Made by a program: the position numbers and the translations under genes. DNA of 32,813 nucleotides, from the NCBI RefSeq assembly GCF_947038635.1, contig NZ_CAMQXC010000015.1, positions 1 to 32,813 of the forward strand, in the 5' to 3' direction. The notes below the pieces were generated by a model. The model had not been told where the DNA came from. It saw nothing but the letters and a program-made list of their open reading frames with translations, and did not search any database. How positions within the stretch are numbered: position 1 is the stretch's first letter; each line of letters starts with the position of its first letter. Positions 8,190 to 15,300 of this stretch are shown here, in pieces. Origin of the DNA: an uncultured Cetobacterium sp. Its GTDB lineage: Bacteria; Fusobacteriota; Fusobacteriia; Fusobacteriales; Fusobacteriaceae.

Positions 8190-8863
8190 ACTTTTATTTT
8201 ATAATCTTTTTTTTTGAATAAAAATAACAATAATATAGTTAAAGTAATATAAGCAAACTCAACGACAATTATATAATATGGCCATTCTCCAAAATAGTTA
8301 AGAGGAGAGGAAAAAGTCGGCTTTCTATTAATGTAAAGATAGTTTGTTCCAAGAACAGTATTGATGAAATAAACACCAGCTGCAATAATATTTAAACCTA
8401 AAAATGAACCTGTCCAAGATTCTAAAGATGGTCTCAACTTAAATACTTTATATTCAACTATTGCAACGAAGATTATATAAAAATGTGTTGAAAAAAAGCT
8501 TATATTGAAAAAATGAGGGAATGTTTCTCTTACCTCAGGTGTTAATAGAGCAAAGACAGCTCCAATGGACCAAAAGAATGTTGCATATAAAAATGGTGTA
8601 AACCTAAATATAGATCCAAAGACCGCAAATATAAGAGTTATATTGCAAAGGTGTAGTGGAAGTAGCTGATACCAAGCCTCACCAATTAATTTATATCTAA
8701 TAAAAAGCTCACCACATTTAATTAATAAAATAACAAAAGATATAATCCGCATAATTTTTTTAGGCTGTGGATTATATGCAACTCCAAAATAAAGAAACAG
8801 AAAAACCAAAGAATATCCCAAAAGATAAAAAAGATGTAATTTATCAAATAGTTCGAACTCCAT
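8180..8863 (-). CDS. YwaF/TIGR02206-type integral membrane protein
   Basis: A 227-residue protein with about seven hydrophobic helices and short loops. It shows the YwaF-like segment QLLPLHLCNITLIF (66-79) with a buried His-Leu-Cys, and a helix near 200-220 ending in a Lys-rich tail. The bacterial family is uncharacterised. From memory it is grouped with eukaryotic TMEM164, reported as a cysteine-dependent acyltransferase, so a lipid-related role for His71 and Cys73 is only a hypothesis. The ATG at 8863 has an AGGAGG site. The gene follows the RNase H gene by 14 bases and is likely co-transcribed with it. Confidence 0.75.
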   Translation of the reverse strand: MEFELFDKLHLFYLLGYSLVFLFLYFGVAYNPQPKKIMRIISFVILLIKCGELFIRYKLIGEAWYQLLPLHLCNITLIFAVFGSIFRFTPFLYATFFWSIGAVFALLTPEVRETFPHFFNISFFSTHFYIIFVAIVEYKVFKLRPSLESWTGSFLGLNIIAAGVYFINTVLGTNYLYINRKPTFSSPLNYFGEWPYYIIVVEFAYITLTILLLFLFKKKDYKIKVNR

Positions 8864-8877
8864 GTACTCCTCCTAAT

Positions 8878-9498
8878 TTATTTATGAAAACCTAAATCTG
8901 CAGGATTAATATCCCCAGAAACATGCTGAATAGTTCCACCTATACTTTCAAACTGAGCTCTTTTTTCAGCGGTTTTCGTAATAAGATTTATAGTTTTTTC
9001 ATTTAGTGACGATTTATTATAATGCCCTTTAGACCAATAATCAATAATTAATTTACTATCTCCAAAAATTTTAAAATTTCTTTCTCTCAAAGCAATATCA
9101 ATAGCTAGAAAAACACCGATTAATTCACCGTAGTTATTCGTACTACCTTGAGGAGCAAGATAATTTCCAAATTCATTTATCATTTTTTCAGGAAGAATAT
9201 TATCGAGTAAAGAGATTCCTAAACGATTGGTAACTCTAACCTCAACTCCAATACCTCTTCCAGTTCCAGCATCAAAATAGATACCATCTTCTAATTTATT
9301 TTTAGCTTCCTGGATTTTTAATTTCTTATCCTCGTATAGACCACCATTTTTTAACCACTCTTTAGCTTCAAGCTCTGTTTTAAATGATTTATAACGAGCA
9401 TTTTTTCCCTTAGTAGCATTTTGACATTCAGCCCAAGAGGTAACAATTTTTGAATAATTTTCTTTATCTATAATAAAAGCATAATATTTTATAGCCAT
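8878..9498 (-). CDS. rnhA: Ribonuclease HI with N-terminal viroplasmin domain
   Basis: Degrades the RNA strand of RNA-DNA hybrids. The 206 residues begin with a viroplasmin-like RNA/DNA-hybrid-binding domain (about 3-50: KYYAFIIDKE, then RYKSFKTELEAKEWL). The catalytic RNase HI domain follows from about 72. Its four acidic residues are visible: D76 in YFDAGTG, E125 in NNYGELIG, D147 in GDSKLI and D201 in NPADLG. H192 fits the catalytic histidine position. Viroplasmin-RNase HI proteins are common in Firmicutes and Fusobacteria. A well-placed AGGAG ribosome binding site and an extended -10 lie upstream. Confidence 0.9.
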   Translation of the reverse strand: MAIKYYAFIIDKENYSKIVTSWAECQNATKGKNARYKSFKTELEAKEWLKNGGLYEDKKLKIQEAKNKLEDGIYFDAGTGRGIGVEVRVTNRLGISLLDNILPEKMINEFGNYLAPQGSTNNYGELIGVFLAIDIALRERNFKIFGDSKLIIDYWSKGHYNKSSLNEKTINLITKTAEKRAQFESIGGTIQHVSGDINPADLGFHK

Positions 9499-9523
9499 AA
9501 TTCTCCTTATGAATTTTTATACT

Positions 9524-9532
9524 ATTTTATCA
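9524..9532 (-). promoter_or_regulatory. Extended -10 promoter of the rnhA-ywaF operon
   Basis: On the minus strand TGA is followed by TAAAAT (9529-9524), the same extended -10 seen before rpmE and the radical SAM gene. The matching -35 (TTTTTA at 17 bases) is poor. Confidence 0.5.
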
Positions 9533-9602
9533 TAAAATTAAAAAAAATAAAAAGGAAAGAGAAAAAATACTAAAAAAACTTCAGATCATTAGCAAAAAAA
9601 TG

Positions 9603-9631
9603 TTGCAAAAGTTAAAAAATTATGATAAAAT
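9603..9631 (+). promoter_or_regulatory. Promoter of rpmE
   Basis: TTGCAA (9603-9608), 17 bases, then TAAAAT (9626-9631) with TG at 9623-9624 forming an extended -10. Confidence 0.8.
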
Positions 9632-9670
9632 CTTTACGATAAATAGAAAGATTTTAGGAAGGTGAAATTA

Positions 9671-9883
9671 ATGAGAAAAGGAATTCATCCAGAGTACAAA
9701 GTAATAACTGTTGATTGTACATGTGGAAACAAATTTGAAACAAGATCAACTTTAGCAAAGGGAGACGAGCTTAAAATAGCTGTTTGTTCAAACTGTCACC
9801 CATTCTACACTGGAAAAGCTAAGTTTATAGATGCAGCTGGAAGAGTAGAGCAGTTCAACAAGAGATTTGGATTAAAGAAATAA
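9671..9883 (+). CDS. rpmE: 50S ribosomal protein bL31, zinc-binding form
   Basis: Ribosomal large-subunit protein of 70 residues, starting [10 protein letters not shown]. The ATG at 9671 fits the AGGAAGGTGA ribosome binding site and the usual N-terminus. An in-frame GTG at 9662 lies inside that site and is rejected. Cysteines at C16, C18, C39 and C42 (CTCG and [10 protein letters not shown]) make this the C+ zinc-binding type, as opposed to the zinc-free paralogue induced under zinc starvation. It has its own strong promoter and terminator. Confidence 0.96.
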   Translation: MRKGIHPEYKVITVDCTCGNKFETRSTLAKGDELKIAVCSNCHPFYTGKAKFIDAAGRVEQFNKRFGLKK

Positions 9884-9885
9884 GA

Positions 9886-9912
9886 AAACGGGACTATGTC
9901 CTGTTTTTTTTT
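9886..9912 (+). terminator. Terminator after rpmE
   Basis: A nine-pair stem (AAACGGGAC with GTCCTGTTT, one G-T pair) and a three-base TAT loop run into a series of T. upp begins 27 bases downstream with no clear promoter between, so partial read-through is likely. Confidence 0.8.
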
Positions 9913-9938
9913 AAAGAAATATAACTAGGGAGGTTAAA

Positions 9939-10562
9939 ATGGCTGTAATAGAAATAAATCATCCGCTAATACAACATAAATTAACATTATTAAGAAATAA
10001 GAATACGGATACAAAATCATTCAGAGAAAATTTAAATGAAATATCAAAGCTGATGACTTATGAAGTAACAAAAAATTTAGTTTTAGATGAAATTGAGGTT
10101 GAAACTCCTCTAATGAAAACAACTGGGTATACATTAGGAACAAACATCGCAGTTGTGCCTATTTTAAGAGCTGGATTAGGAATGGTAGATGGAATTGTAT
10201 CATTAATCCCAACAGCAAAAATAGGGCATATAGGAGTTTATAGAGATGAAGAAACTCTACAACCTGTATATTACTACTGCAAACTTCCTGTAGATGTTCA
10301 AAATAAGCAAGTTATATTAGTTGATCCAATGTTAGCAACTGGAGGATCAGCAATTTATGCAATAGATTATTTAAAAAATGCTGGAGTAAAAAACATAGTA
10401 TTTATGTGTTTAGTAGCGGCTCCAGAAGGTATTGCAAAAGTTTTACAAACACATCCAGATGTAGCAATCTATACAGCTAAAATAGATCAAGGATTAGATT
10501 CAAATGGATATATATATCCTGGACTAGGAGATTGTGGAGATAGAATATTTGGAACAAAATAG
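9939..10562 (+). CDS. upp: Uracil phosphoribosyltransferase
   Basis: Cytosolic pyrimidine salvage enzyme that converts uracil and PRPP to UMP. The 207 residues match the family length. The PRPP-binding motif [14 protein letters not shown] is at 125-138, and the uracil-binding C-terminal segment [17 protein letters not shown] ends the protein. PILRAGLGM (74-82) is also conserved. A GGGAGG site precedes the ATG. No convincing promoter is seen between it and the rpmE terminator, so it may depend on read-through or a weak promoter in the T-rich tail. It ends at a terminator shared with the convergent MarR gene. Confidence 0.96.
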   Translation: MAVIEINHPLIQHKLTLLRNKNTDTKSFRENLNEISKLMTYEVTKNLVLDEIEVETPLMKTTGYTLGTNIAVVPILRAGLGMVDGIVSLIPTAKIGHIGVYRDEETLQPVYYYCKLPVDVQNKQVILVDPMLATGGSAIYAIDYLKNAGVKNIVFMCLVAAPEGIAKVLQTHPDVAIYTAKIDQGLDSNGYIYPGLGDCGDRIFGTK

Positions 10563-10565
10563 ATA

Positions 10566-10597
10566 AAAAATAGCTGAAATTATTTCAGCTATTTTTT
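10566..10597. terminator. Bidirectional terminator between upp and the MarR operon
   Basis: A fourteen-pair stem (AAAAATAGCTGAAA and its complement) with a TTA loop has a T-run on the right and an A-run on the left. The TGA of the minus-strand MarR gene (10587-10585) lies within the right arm. Confidence 0.87.
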
Positions 10598-11010
10598 ATT
10601 AAATTATTTTCAAGAAAAGTAAGCAAATTTTCTAGCTGATTTAAACTATTATCATTTAAAATTAATTTAAATTCATTATTTAAGTTTTCAATAAATTCGT
10701 TAACACACTCTTCTATTTTTTCTCCTTTTTTTGTTAAAGATACAGAAAAACTTCTGGCGTCAATTAACGAGGGTATTTTTGTTATATATCCTAATTTTTC
10801 TAATTTTGTTAAAGTTTTGCTAATAGCTGGTTTTTCGATAATTCCCATTTCAATAAGTTGTTTTGGCGTAGTTTCACCTAACTCTTTAATTTTAAAAAGT
10901 ATTATACCTTGAGAAGCTTCTAAATTAAAATTTTTTAACTTTTCATTAAGGATTTTTCTTTGAAGTTTACTTATTCTTGAAACTAAAATGGGTATTTTTA
11001 TTCTATTCAT
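10585..11010 (-). CDS. MarR-family transcriptional regulator
   Basis: A 141-residue winged-helix DNA-binding protein. The recognition region TPKQLIEMGIIEKPAISKTLTKLEKLGYI (positions about 48-76) is followed by the wing DARSFSVSLTKKG (84-96), with helices at both ends for dimerisation, as in MarR. It is the last gene of an efflux operon and its start overlaps the upstream transporter gene by 8 bases. The long palindrome at the operon promoter (13089-13126) is the obvious candidate operator, so autorepression lifted by a transported compound is the likely scheme. That is inference, and the inducer is unknown. Confidence 0.9.
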   Translation of the reverse strand: MNRIKIPILVSRISKLQRKILNEKLKNFNLEASQGIILFKIKELGETTPKQLIEMGIIEKPAISKTLTKLEKLGYITKIPSLIDARSFSVSLTKKGEKIEECVNEFIENLNNEFKLILNDNSLNQLENLLTFLENNLIKNS

Positions 11011-12019
11011 TTGTACCTCCCTCTATAAATAAAAGAAATCTAGTCAAAAACATTGAAAAAATAAGAAAAATAGTAATCTGTAAAGCTCTAGTAGAAGCTT
11101 TTGTTATAATATCACCATAAGGTGTAAGATATAGACATATTGGAAGTATAATGGCTCGAATCATTCCTAGAAAAAAATTTTTTTGAAGTTGAGATTTTCC
11201 ATAATAGCCCATGAAAACCATAGGATATATAAAAATCATTAGTGCAAATGCAAAAATAATGGGATTGTTCCCAATTCCATTTATAAAAAATGAAAAGATT
11301 ATAGCAAAAAAGCATCCTAGGCTATGTATAAAAATATTTAAAAAAGATAGTTTGTGAATTTTCTCTAAATTTAAATTTGTATATATTCCAGCTAAAGTAG
11401 CATAGGCAAAAAAAGTATCTCTAATATCGAAAAACATATATCCTAACCATAAACTAAAAACAATAATGGTTATTATTAAAATATGTATAATATTTTTATG
11501 AATATCTTCGCGATTAGATTTTTTCATTTCTAGATTAGTTTTTCCAGTTGGAAAAATTAATAATAATCCCCAACCAATTAACCCACCTAAAATTGTTACT
11601 AAAACAATATCAGTAACCATATTCTCAACTATTTTATCATTATATGTTGCGTATATGCTAGTAAAAGAATATCCTAAAATACTACTTCGAATACCATTAG
11701 GATGTTTATATGAGAAAAAAAAGCAACTAAAAAAAATTATAAAAGTAATACTAGCAAAAGCTAAAAGGTTTTCTCTAAAAATTTCTGTAAATAATAAGCC
11801 TACACCTGCAAAAAATGGAATCCACCAGTAGTTATAAAAGAAAAGTTTTATAGAAAAGGTTTTCATTGTGGTGACTACTCCAAAAGCTATTATTGGAATT
11901 TGAAAATTAAAAGAAAGATCAGTATACTTACTTAATAAAATTCCAATAGTAATTGCTAAAAGACTTCTCAAAATATCAGGTATAAAATTAGAATTTTGAT
12001 TATGAGTATTAGTAGACAT
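11003..12019 (-). CDS. FUSC/DUF2955-like inner-membrane efflux component
   Basis: A 338-residue membrane protein with two groups of helices separated by a hydrophilic stretch (about 155-175, KTNLEMKKSNREDIHK). This arrangement resembles half-size members of the aromatic acid exporter (AaeB/FUSC) group, often annotated DUF2955. The segment GIYTNLNLEKIHKLSF in the second half is a loop between helices. It sits between an HlyD-like adaptor (11-base overlap) and a MarR regulator (8-base overlap), which strongly suggests a membrane-fusion-protein-dependent exporter. The substrate is unknown. The family assignment rests on topology and context more than on a signature motif. Confidence 0.68.
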   Translation of the reverse strand: MSTNTHNQNSNFIPDILRSLLAITIGILLSKYTDLSFNFQIPIIAFGVVTTMKTFSIKLFFYNYWWIPFFAGVGLLFTEIFRENLLAFASITFIIFFSCFFFSYKHPNGIRSSILGYSFTSIYATYNDKIVENMVTDIVLVTILGGLIGWGLLLIFPTGKTNLEMKKSNREDIHKNIIHILIITIIVFSLWLGYMFFDIRDTFFAYATLAGIYTNLNLEKIHKLSFLNIFIHSLGCFFAIIFSFFINGIGNNPIIFAFALMIFIYPMVFMGYYGKSQLQKNFFLGMIRAIILPICLYLTPYGDIITKASTRALQITIFLIFSMFLTRFLLFIEGGTNE

Positions 12020-13076
12020 AATTAAACACCATTATTATATTAATCCAAATTTTAGCTAAGAAATTATAAAATATATTATTGGTATCTGATAAAAGTATAA
12101 CGGAAGCCATAGAACCACTAGATAAATGTTTTATTAATTTTGAATTTTCTACAATAATAGAAACTCGTATTTTTCCATTGTCTCTAATCCAACGATTATC
12201 ATTAGGAATACTAACTAAAGTACTAGAAGTACTATATCCTTGAGCTAAAATTGGACTTATATTTTCAACAGTACCATTAAAAATAACTCCTGGAATTCCA
12301 TCGAATAGAATTAAAGCTTTTCTACTAGATGTGATTGATTTTATATTTTTTTCTTTTAAATCAACATTGACTTTTAAAATATTGTCATTTTTTATATAAA
12401 ATAAAGGTGTATTTTCTTTAATAGATGTATTTTGATAAAAATTATCCATAACTACTTCACCATTAATAGGAGAAAGAATAGTTGTATCTTTAAGATTAAT
12501 ACTAGCTTTTTCGAGAGCTCCTTTTGCTATTAAAAGAGCAGGTGTAGAATCTTCGTTTATTTTATACTTAGTTAAAAGATTATCTAAGGTTCCTTCACTA
12601 TTTTTTAAAGTTTTTTCAGATTCAAGAGTTTTTATTTTCATATTATTTAAATCAATTTCACTGACAAAGGTTTTTTTGTATAAAGCTTCAAATTTTGACA
12701 ACTCTTTTTTATTTCGTAAGTAGATATTTTTATTTTTTTCAACAATTATTTTATTTTTCTCAATATCACTTTTTAAAGTTTTAATAGAATCTAAAACTTC
12801 ATTATATTGACCTAAAGCTGAAGTGTAAGATGCTTCATACAGATTTTTATCAATACTGAATAATGGTTGATGGATATTAACAATTTCTCCATTTTTTACA
12901 AAAATTTGATCGACACTACCAGAGACTTTACTATAAACTGGAGCTATTTGATATTCTAAAAATGCTCTAGAAGAATAGGGAATATTCATTTGAAAAGTAA
13001 CAGATAAAAATAGAAATACTAAAAAACTCAAAAAAATACTAATGTAAATTAACAAAGCTTTCTTTTTATAATTCAT
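12009..13076 (-). CDS. HlyD/EmrA-family periplasmic adaptor protein
   Basis: Membrane fusion protein anchored by one N-terminal helix (about 8-27). A lipoyl half-motif follows (APVYSKVSGSVDQIFVKNGEIV, 45-66), then a long alpha-helical hairpin rich in Lys and Glu (about 80-170), the second lipoyl half (TTILSPINGEVVMD, about 195-208) and a beta-barrel region. In diderms such proteins link an inner-membrane pump to the outer membrane or periplasm. The 355-residue length is usual. It leads the operon with the FUSC-like and MarR genes. A TTGTAT-17-TAAAAT promoter and a 38-base palindrome lie just upstream. The C-terminal stretch is unusually hydrophobic (FLAKIWINIIMVFNYVY), possibly a membrane contact. 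Confidence 0.87.
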   Translation of the reverse strand: MNYKKKALLIYISIFLSFLVFLFLSVTFQMNIPYSSRAFLEYQIAPVYSKVSGSVDQIFVKNGEIVNIHQPLFSIDKNLYEASYTSALGQYNEVLDSIKTLKSDIEKNKIIVEKNKNIYLRNKKELSKFEALYKKTFVSEIDLNNMKIKTLESEKTLKNSEGTLDNLLTKYKINEDSTPALLIAKGALEKASINLKDTTILSPINGEVVMDNFYQNTSIKENTPLFYIKNDNILKVNVDLKEKNIKSITSSRKALILFDGIPGVIFNGTVENISPILAQGYSTSSTLVSIPNDNRWIRDNGKIRVSIIVENSKLIKHLSSGSMASVILLSDTNNIFYNFLAKIWINIIMVFNYVY

Positions 13077-13088
13077 GTTATCACTCCT

Positions 13089-13126
13089 AAATTAAAAATA
13101 GTTTCCTTGGAAACTATTTTTAATTT
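13089..13126. promoter_or_regulatory. Palindromic operator candidate for the MarR efflux operon
   Basis: An almost unbroken inverted repeat: 18 bases each side of a TT centre, with TTAAAAATAGTTTCC (13092-13106) mirrored by its complement at 13109-13123. It overlaps the -10 of the efflux operon and covers the expected transcription start. The placement and the TAGTTTCC half-sites fit a MarR dimer site that blocks RNA polymerase. There is no T-run to make it a convincing terminator for the flanking divergent genes. Confidence 0.72.
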
Positions 13127-13151
13127 TACTATTTTTGGAAAAAAAATACAA
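13123..13151 (-). promoter_or_regulatory. Promoter of the HlyD-FUSC-MarR operon
   Basis: On the minus strand TTGTAT (13151-13146), 17 bases, TAAAAT (13128-13123). The -10 is inside the palindrome at 13089-13126. Confidence 0.75.
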
Positions 13152-13162
13152 GATAAATTTAT

Positions 13163-13191
13163 TTGAATTATTATATTTATCATTATATAAT
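13163..13191 (+). promoter_or_regulatory. Promoter of the glycan gene cluster
   Basis: TTGAAT (13163-13168), 17 bases, TATAAT (13186-13191), 32 bases ahead of the glycosyltransferase start. Confidence 0.75.
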
Positions 13192-13223
13192 TTAAAACAA
13201 AATTAAAAGTAACGGGAGGAAAA

Positions 13224-14195
13224 GTGTTAAGTGTTATAATTCCAGCTTATAATGTTGAAAAGTATATTAAAAGATGTATAAATTCTGTTTTAAGTCAAGA
13301 TTTAAAAAATATTGAAATTATAGTTATAGATGATGGATCAAAGGATAAAACGTCTGATATTTGTTTAGAGATATCTAAAAATAATAAAAATATAATATAT
13401 AAAAAAGCTCAAAATAGCGGATGTAGTGCAGCTAGAAATTTAGGGATTTCAATGGCTAAAGGAAAATATATAGCTTTTCTAGATTCAGATGATTGGGTGG
13501 ACTTAGATATGTATATAAATATGGTAGAAGAAGCTGAAAAAAATCAAGCAGATATTGTAATATGTGGATTTAAGAAATTAGATGAAAATAAAAATCTCCT
13601 TTCAACAGTTAAAATTCCTAAAAGAAATACCAAAGATGAGTATATAGATTGTACTACAGAGTGGTTTTCATCACCGTGTAATAAAATTTATAAAAGAGAT
13701 TTATTAGAAAAAAATGATATTAAATTTTTATTAAATATCTATACTGGTGAGGATATGTTTTTTAATTTTATATGTTTTTTTTATAGTAAAAATATTATTT
13801 CTTTAGATGAACCATATTATAATTATTTTATGAATCAAAATTCGGTTTCAAATAATTACAAAAATAGGACAGATATTTATATTGTTATAAGAGAATTAAT
13901 CTTTTTTTATAAAAGAAATGGGGCATATGAAGAAAATATAAATAAAATTAGGGAATGCTTTAAATATCATGGTATAATGTATCCCTTTGATGTACTTCAA
14001 AAATTAAGTGAAAATAAAGTTAAGAACTGGAAAAGGTTTTATAGAAAGATAAAAGAAGAAATAGATAAATTAAAAGAAATAGATAAATTAAAAGAAATAG
14101 AAACTATAGATATAAAAATATATTACTATTACAGAATTTTTAGATTAAAAATGATGTGGCTTAAGCGATTTAAAAAAATGTTAATAGAAAAATAG
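13224..14195 (+). CDS. Glycosyltransferase family 2
   Basis: Cytosolic GT-A fold glycosyltransferase, probably adding a sugar to a lipid-linked surface glycan. The N-terminal half has the full signature: SVIIPAYN (3-10), VIDDGSKDKT (34-43), NSGCSAARNLG (64-74) and the metal-binding DSDD (87-90). The C-terminal half is Lys-, Glu- and Tyr-rich and contains a duplicated six-residue unit EIDKLK near 280-291. The start is GTG (13224), behind GGGAGGA. It is the first of three same-strand genes for glycan synthesis and export, separated by 11 and 8 bases. Donor and acceptor cannot be predicted. Confidence 0.88.
   Translation: MLSVIIPAYNVEKYIKRCINSVLSQDLKNIEIIVIDDGSKDKTSDICLEISKNNKNIIYKKAQNSGCSAARNLGISMAKGKYIAFLDSDDWVDLDMYINMVEEAEKNQADIVICGFKKLDENKNLLSTVKIPKRNTKDEYIDCTTEWFSSPCNKIYKRDLLEKNDIKFLLNIYTGEDMFFNFICFFYSKNIISLDEPYYNYFMNQNSVSNNYKNRTDIYIVIRELIFFYKRNGAYEENINKIRECFKYHGIMYPFDVLQKLSENKVKNWKRFYRKIKEEIDKLKEIDKLKEIETIDIKIYYYYRIFRLKMMWLKRFKKMLIEK
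14061..14096 (+). repeat. Tandem 18-base duplication inside the glycosyltransferase
   Basis: ATAGATAAATTAAAAGAA occurs twice, identically and back to back (14061-14078 and 14079-14096). It is in frame and duplicates six residues. A perfect 18-base unit suggests recent slippage. Confidence 0.9.
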
Positions 14196-14206
14196 GGTGA
14201 GGGACA

Positions 14207-15292
14207 GTGAAAAAAATATTAATAAAGGCATATGCACAATTAAATTTAGGAGATGATCTTTTTATAAAAATGCTTTGTGAAAGATATAAAGATACAGAGT
14301 TTTATCTTTTTGCTACTCCTGAATATGAAAATTTAAAAGGGATTGAAACAAACAATTTAAAGATTTTATACAATAATACTTTTGCAAAAAAGATATTGTT
14401 TCGTTTAGGAAGAAAATTTGGAGTATCTAATATATTAGAAGATTTAAAGGCAAAAGAGTTAGATGGTGTTGTCAATATAGGGGGATCAATTTTTATAGAA
14501 AATGATTTTTCAAAAGAGGACTTTAAAATAAGAGAAAGAAATTTGGAGTTTGGAAAAAATTATTTTATTTTGGGAGCAAATTTTGGTCCTTATAAAAGTG
14601 AAGCATTTAAAAGTATGTATCATGATTTTTTTAAAAAATGTAAGGATGTATGTTTTAGGGAAAGATATTCATATGAACTTTTTAAAGATTTAGAAAATGT
14701 AAGATTTGGAAAAGATATAGTTTTTAGTTTAAAGCAAGATACTGTAGCAAAAGAAGATTACGTTTTATTTTCTATAATTTTACCATCAGCAAGACCAGGA
14801 TTTTCGGGAATAGAGTCAGAGTATTTTAATAGATTGAAAACATTAACTTTAGATATTATAAAAAGTGGAAAAAAAGTTAAATTTATGTCATTTTGTCAAG
14901 GTGAAAAAGATGAAGAAGCTATAAAAAAATTACTAAATATGATCCCAAATGAACAACATAAGTATATTTCTAAATATTTTTATAGAGGAGATATGAATGA
15001 AGCATTAGAAATATTAAATAAAGCTGATAGTATTGTAGCCACAAGATTTCATGCAATGATATTAGGATTTGTTCTTAAAAAACCTGTATTTCCAATAGCA
15101 TATAGCAAAAAAATGACAAATGTTTTAGAAGATTTAGAGTTTAAGCAAAATTATGCTTCTTTAGAAAATTTACAAGGTTTAAATTTTGAAAAATTTAAAG
15201 AAAATGAAGTGTTGTCTCCAAATATACTTATAAGAGCAGCTCAAGATGGAGAGAGACATTTTTTAAAATTAGATGATTTTTTAAGTGAATAG
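14207..15292 (+). CDS. Polysaccharide pyruvyl transferase family protein
   Basis: The family (CsaB/WcaK-like, GT-B-like fold) moves pyruvyl from phosphoenolpyruvate to sugars of surface polysaccharides. The 361 residues show the N-terminal KAYAQLNLGDDLFI (8-21), a glycine-rich VNIGGSIF in place of the usual GGG segment, GANFGPY, and the C-terminal motif IVATRFHAMILGFVLKKPV with the conserved R-FH. GTG start at 14207 behind GGGTGAGGG. Its position between a glycosyltransferase and a flippase supports a role in decorating an exported glycan. Some relatives act on other substrates, so the pyruvylation itself is inference. Confidence 0.8.
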   Translation: MKKILIKAYAQLNLGDDLFIKMLCERYKDTEFYLFATPEYENLKGIETNNLKILYNNTFAKKILFRLGRKFGVSNILEDLKAKELDGVVNIGGSIFIENDFSKEDFKIRERNLEFGKNYFILGANFGPYKSEAFKSMYHDFFKKCKDVCFRERYSYELFKDLENVRFGKDIVFSLKQDTVAKEDYVLFSIILPSARPGFSGIESEYFNRLKTLTLDIIKSGKKVKFMSFCQGEKDEEAIKKLLNMIPNEQHKYISKYFYRGDMNEALEILNKADSIVATRFHAMILGFVLKKPVFPIAYSKKMTNVLEDLEFKQNYASLENLQGLNFEKFKENEVLSPNILIRAAQDGERHFLKLDDFLSE

Positions 15293-15300
15293 AGGTTGAT

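Noticed and set aside
9662-9670. Upstream GTG as the start of rpmE
   Set aside because: The GTG is part of the ribosome binding site and would add residues not found in bL31 proteins.
13089-13126. Palindrome read as a bidirectional terminator
   Set aside because: It lies between divergent, not convergent, genes, and overlaps a promoter -10, so an operator is the better reading.
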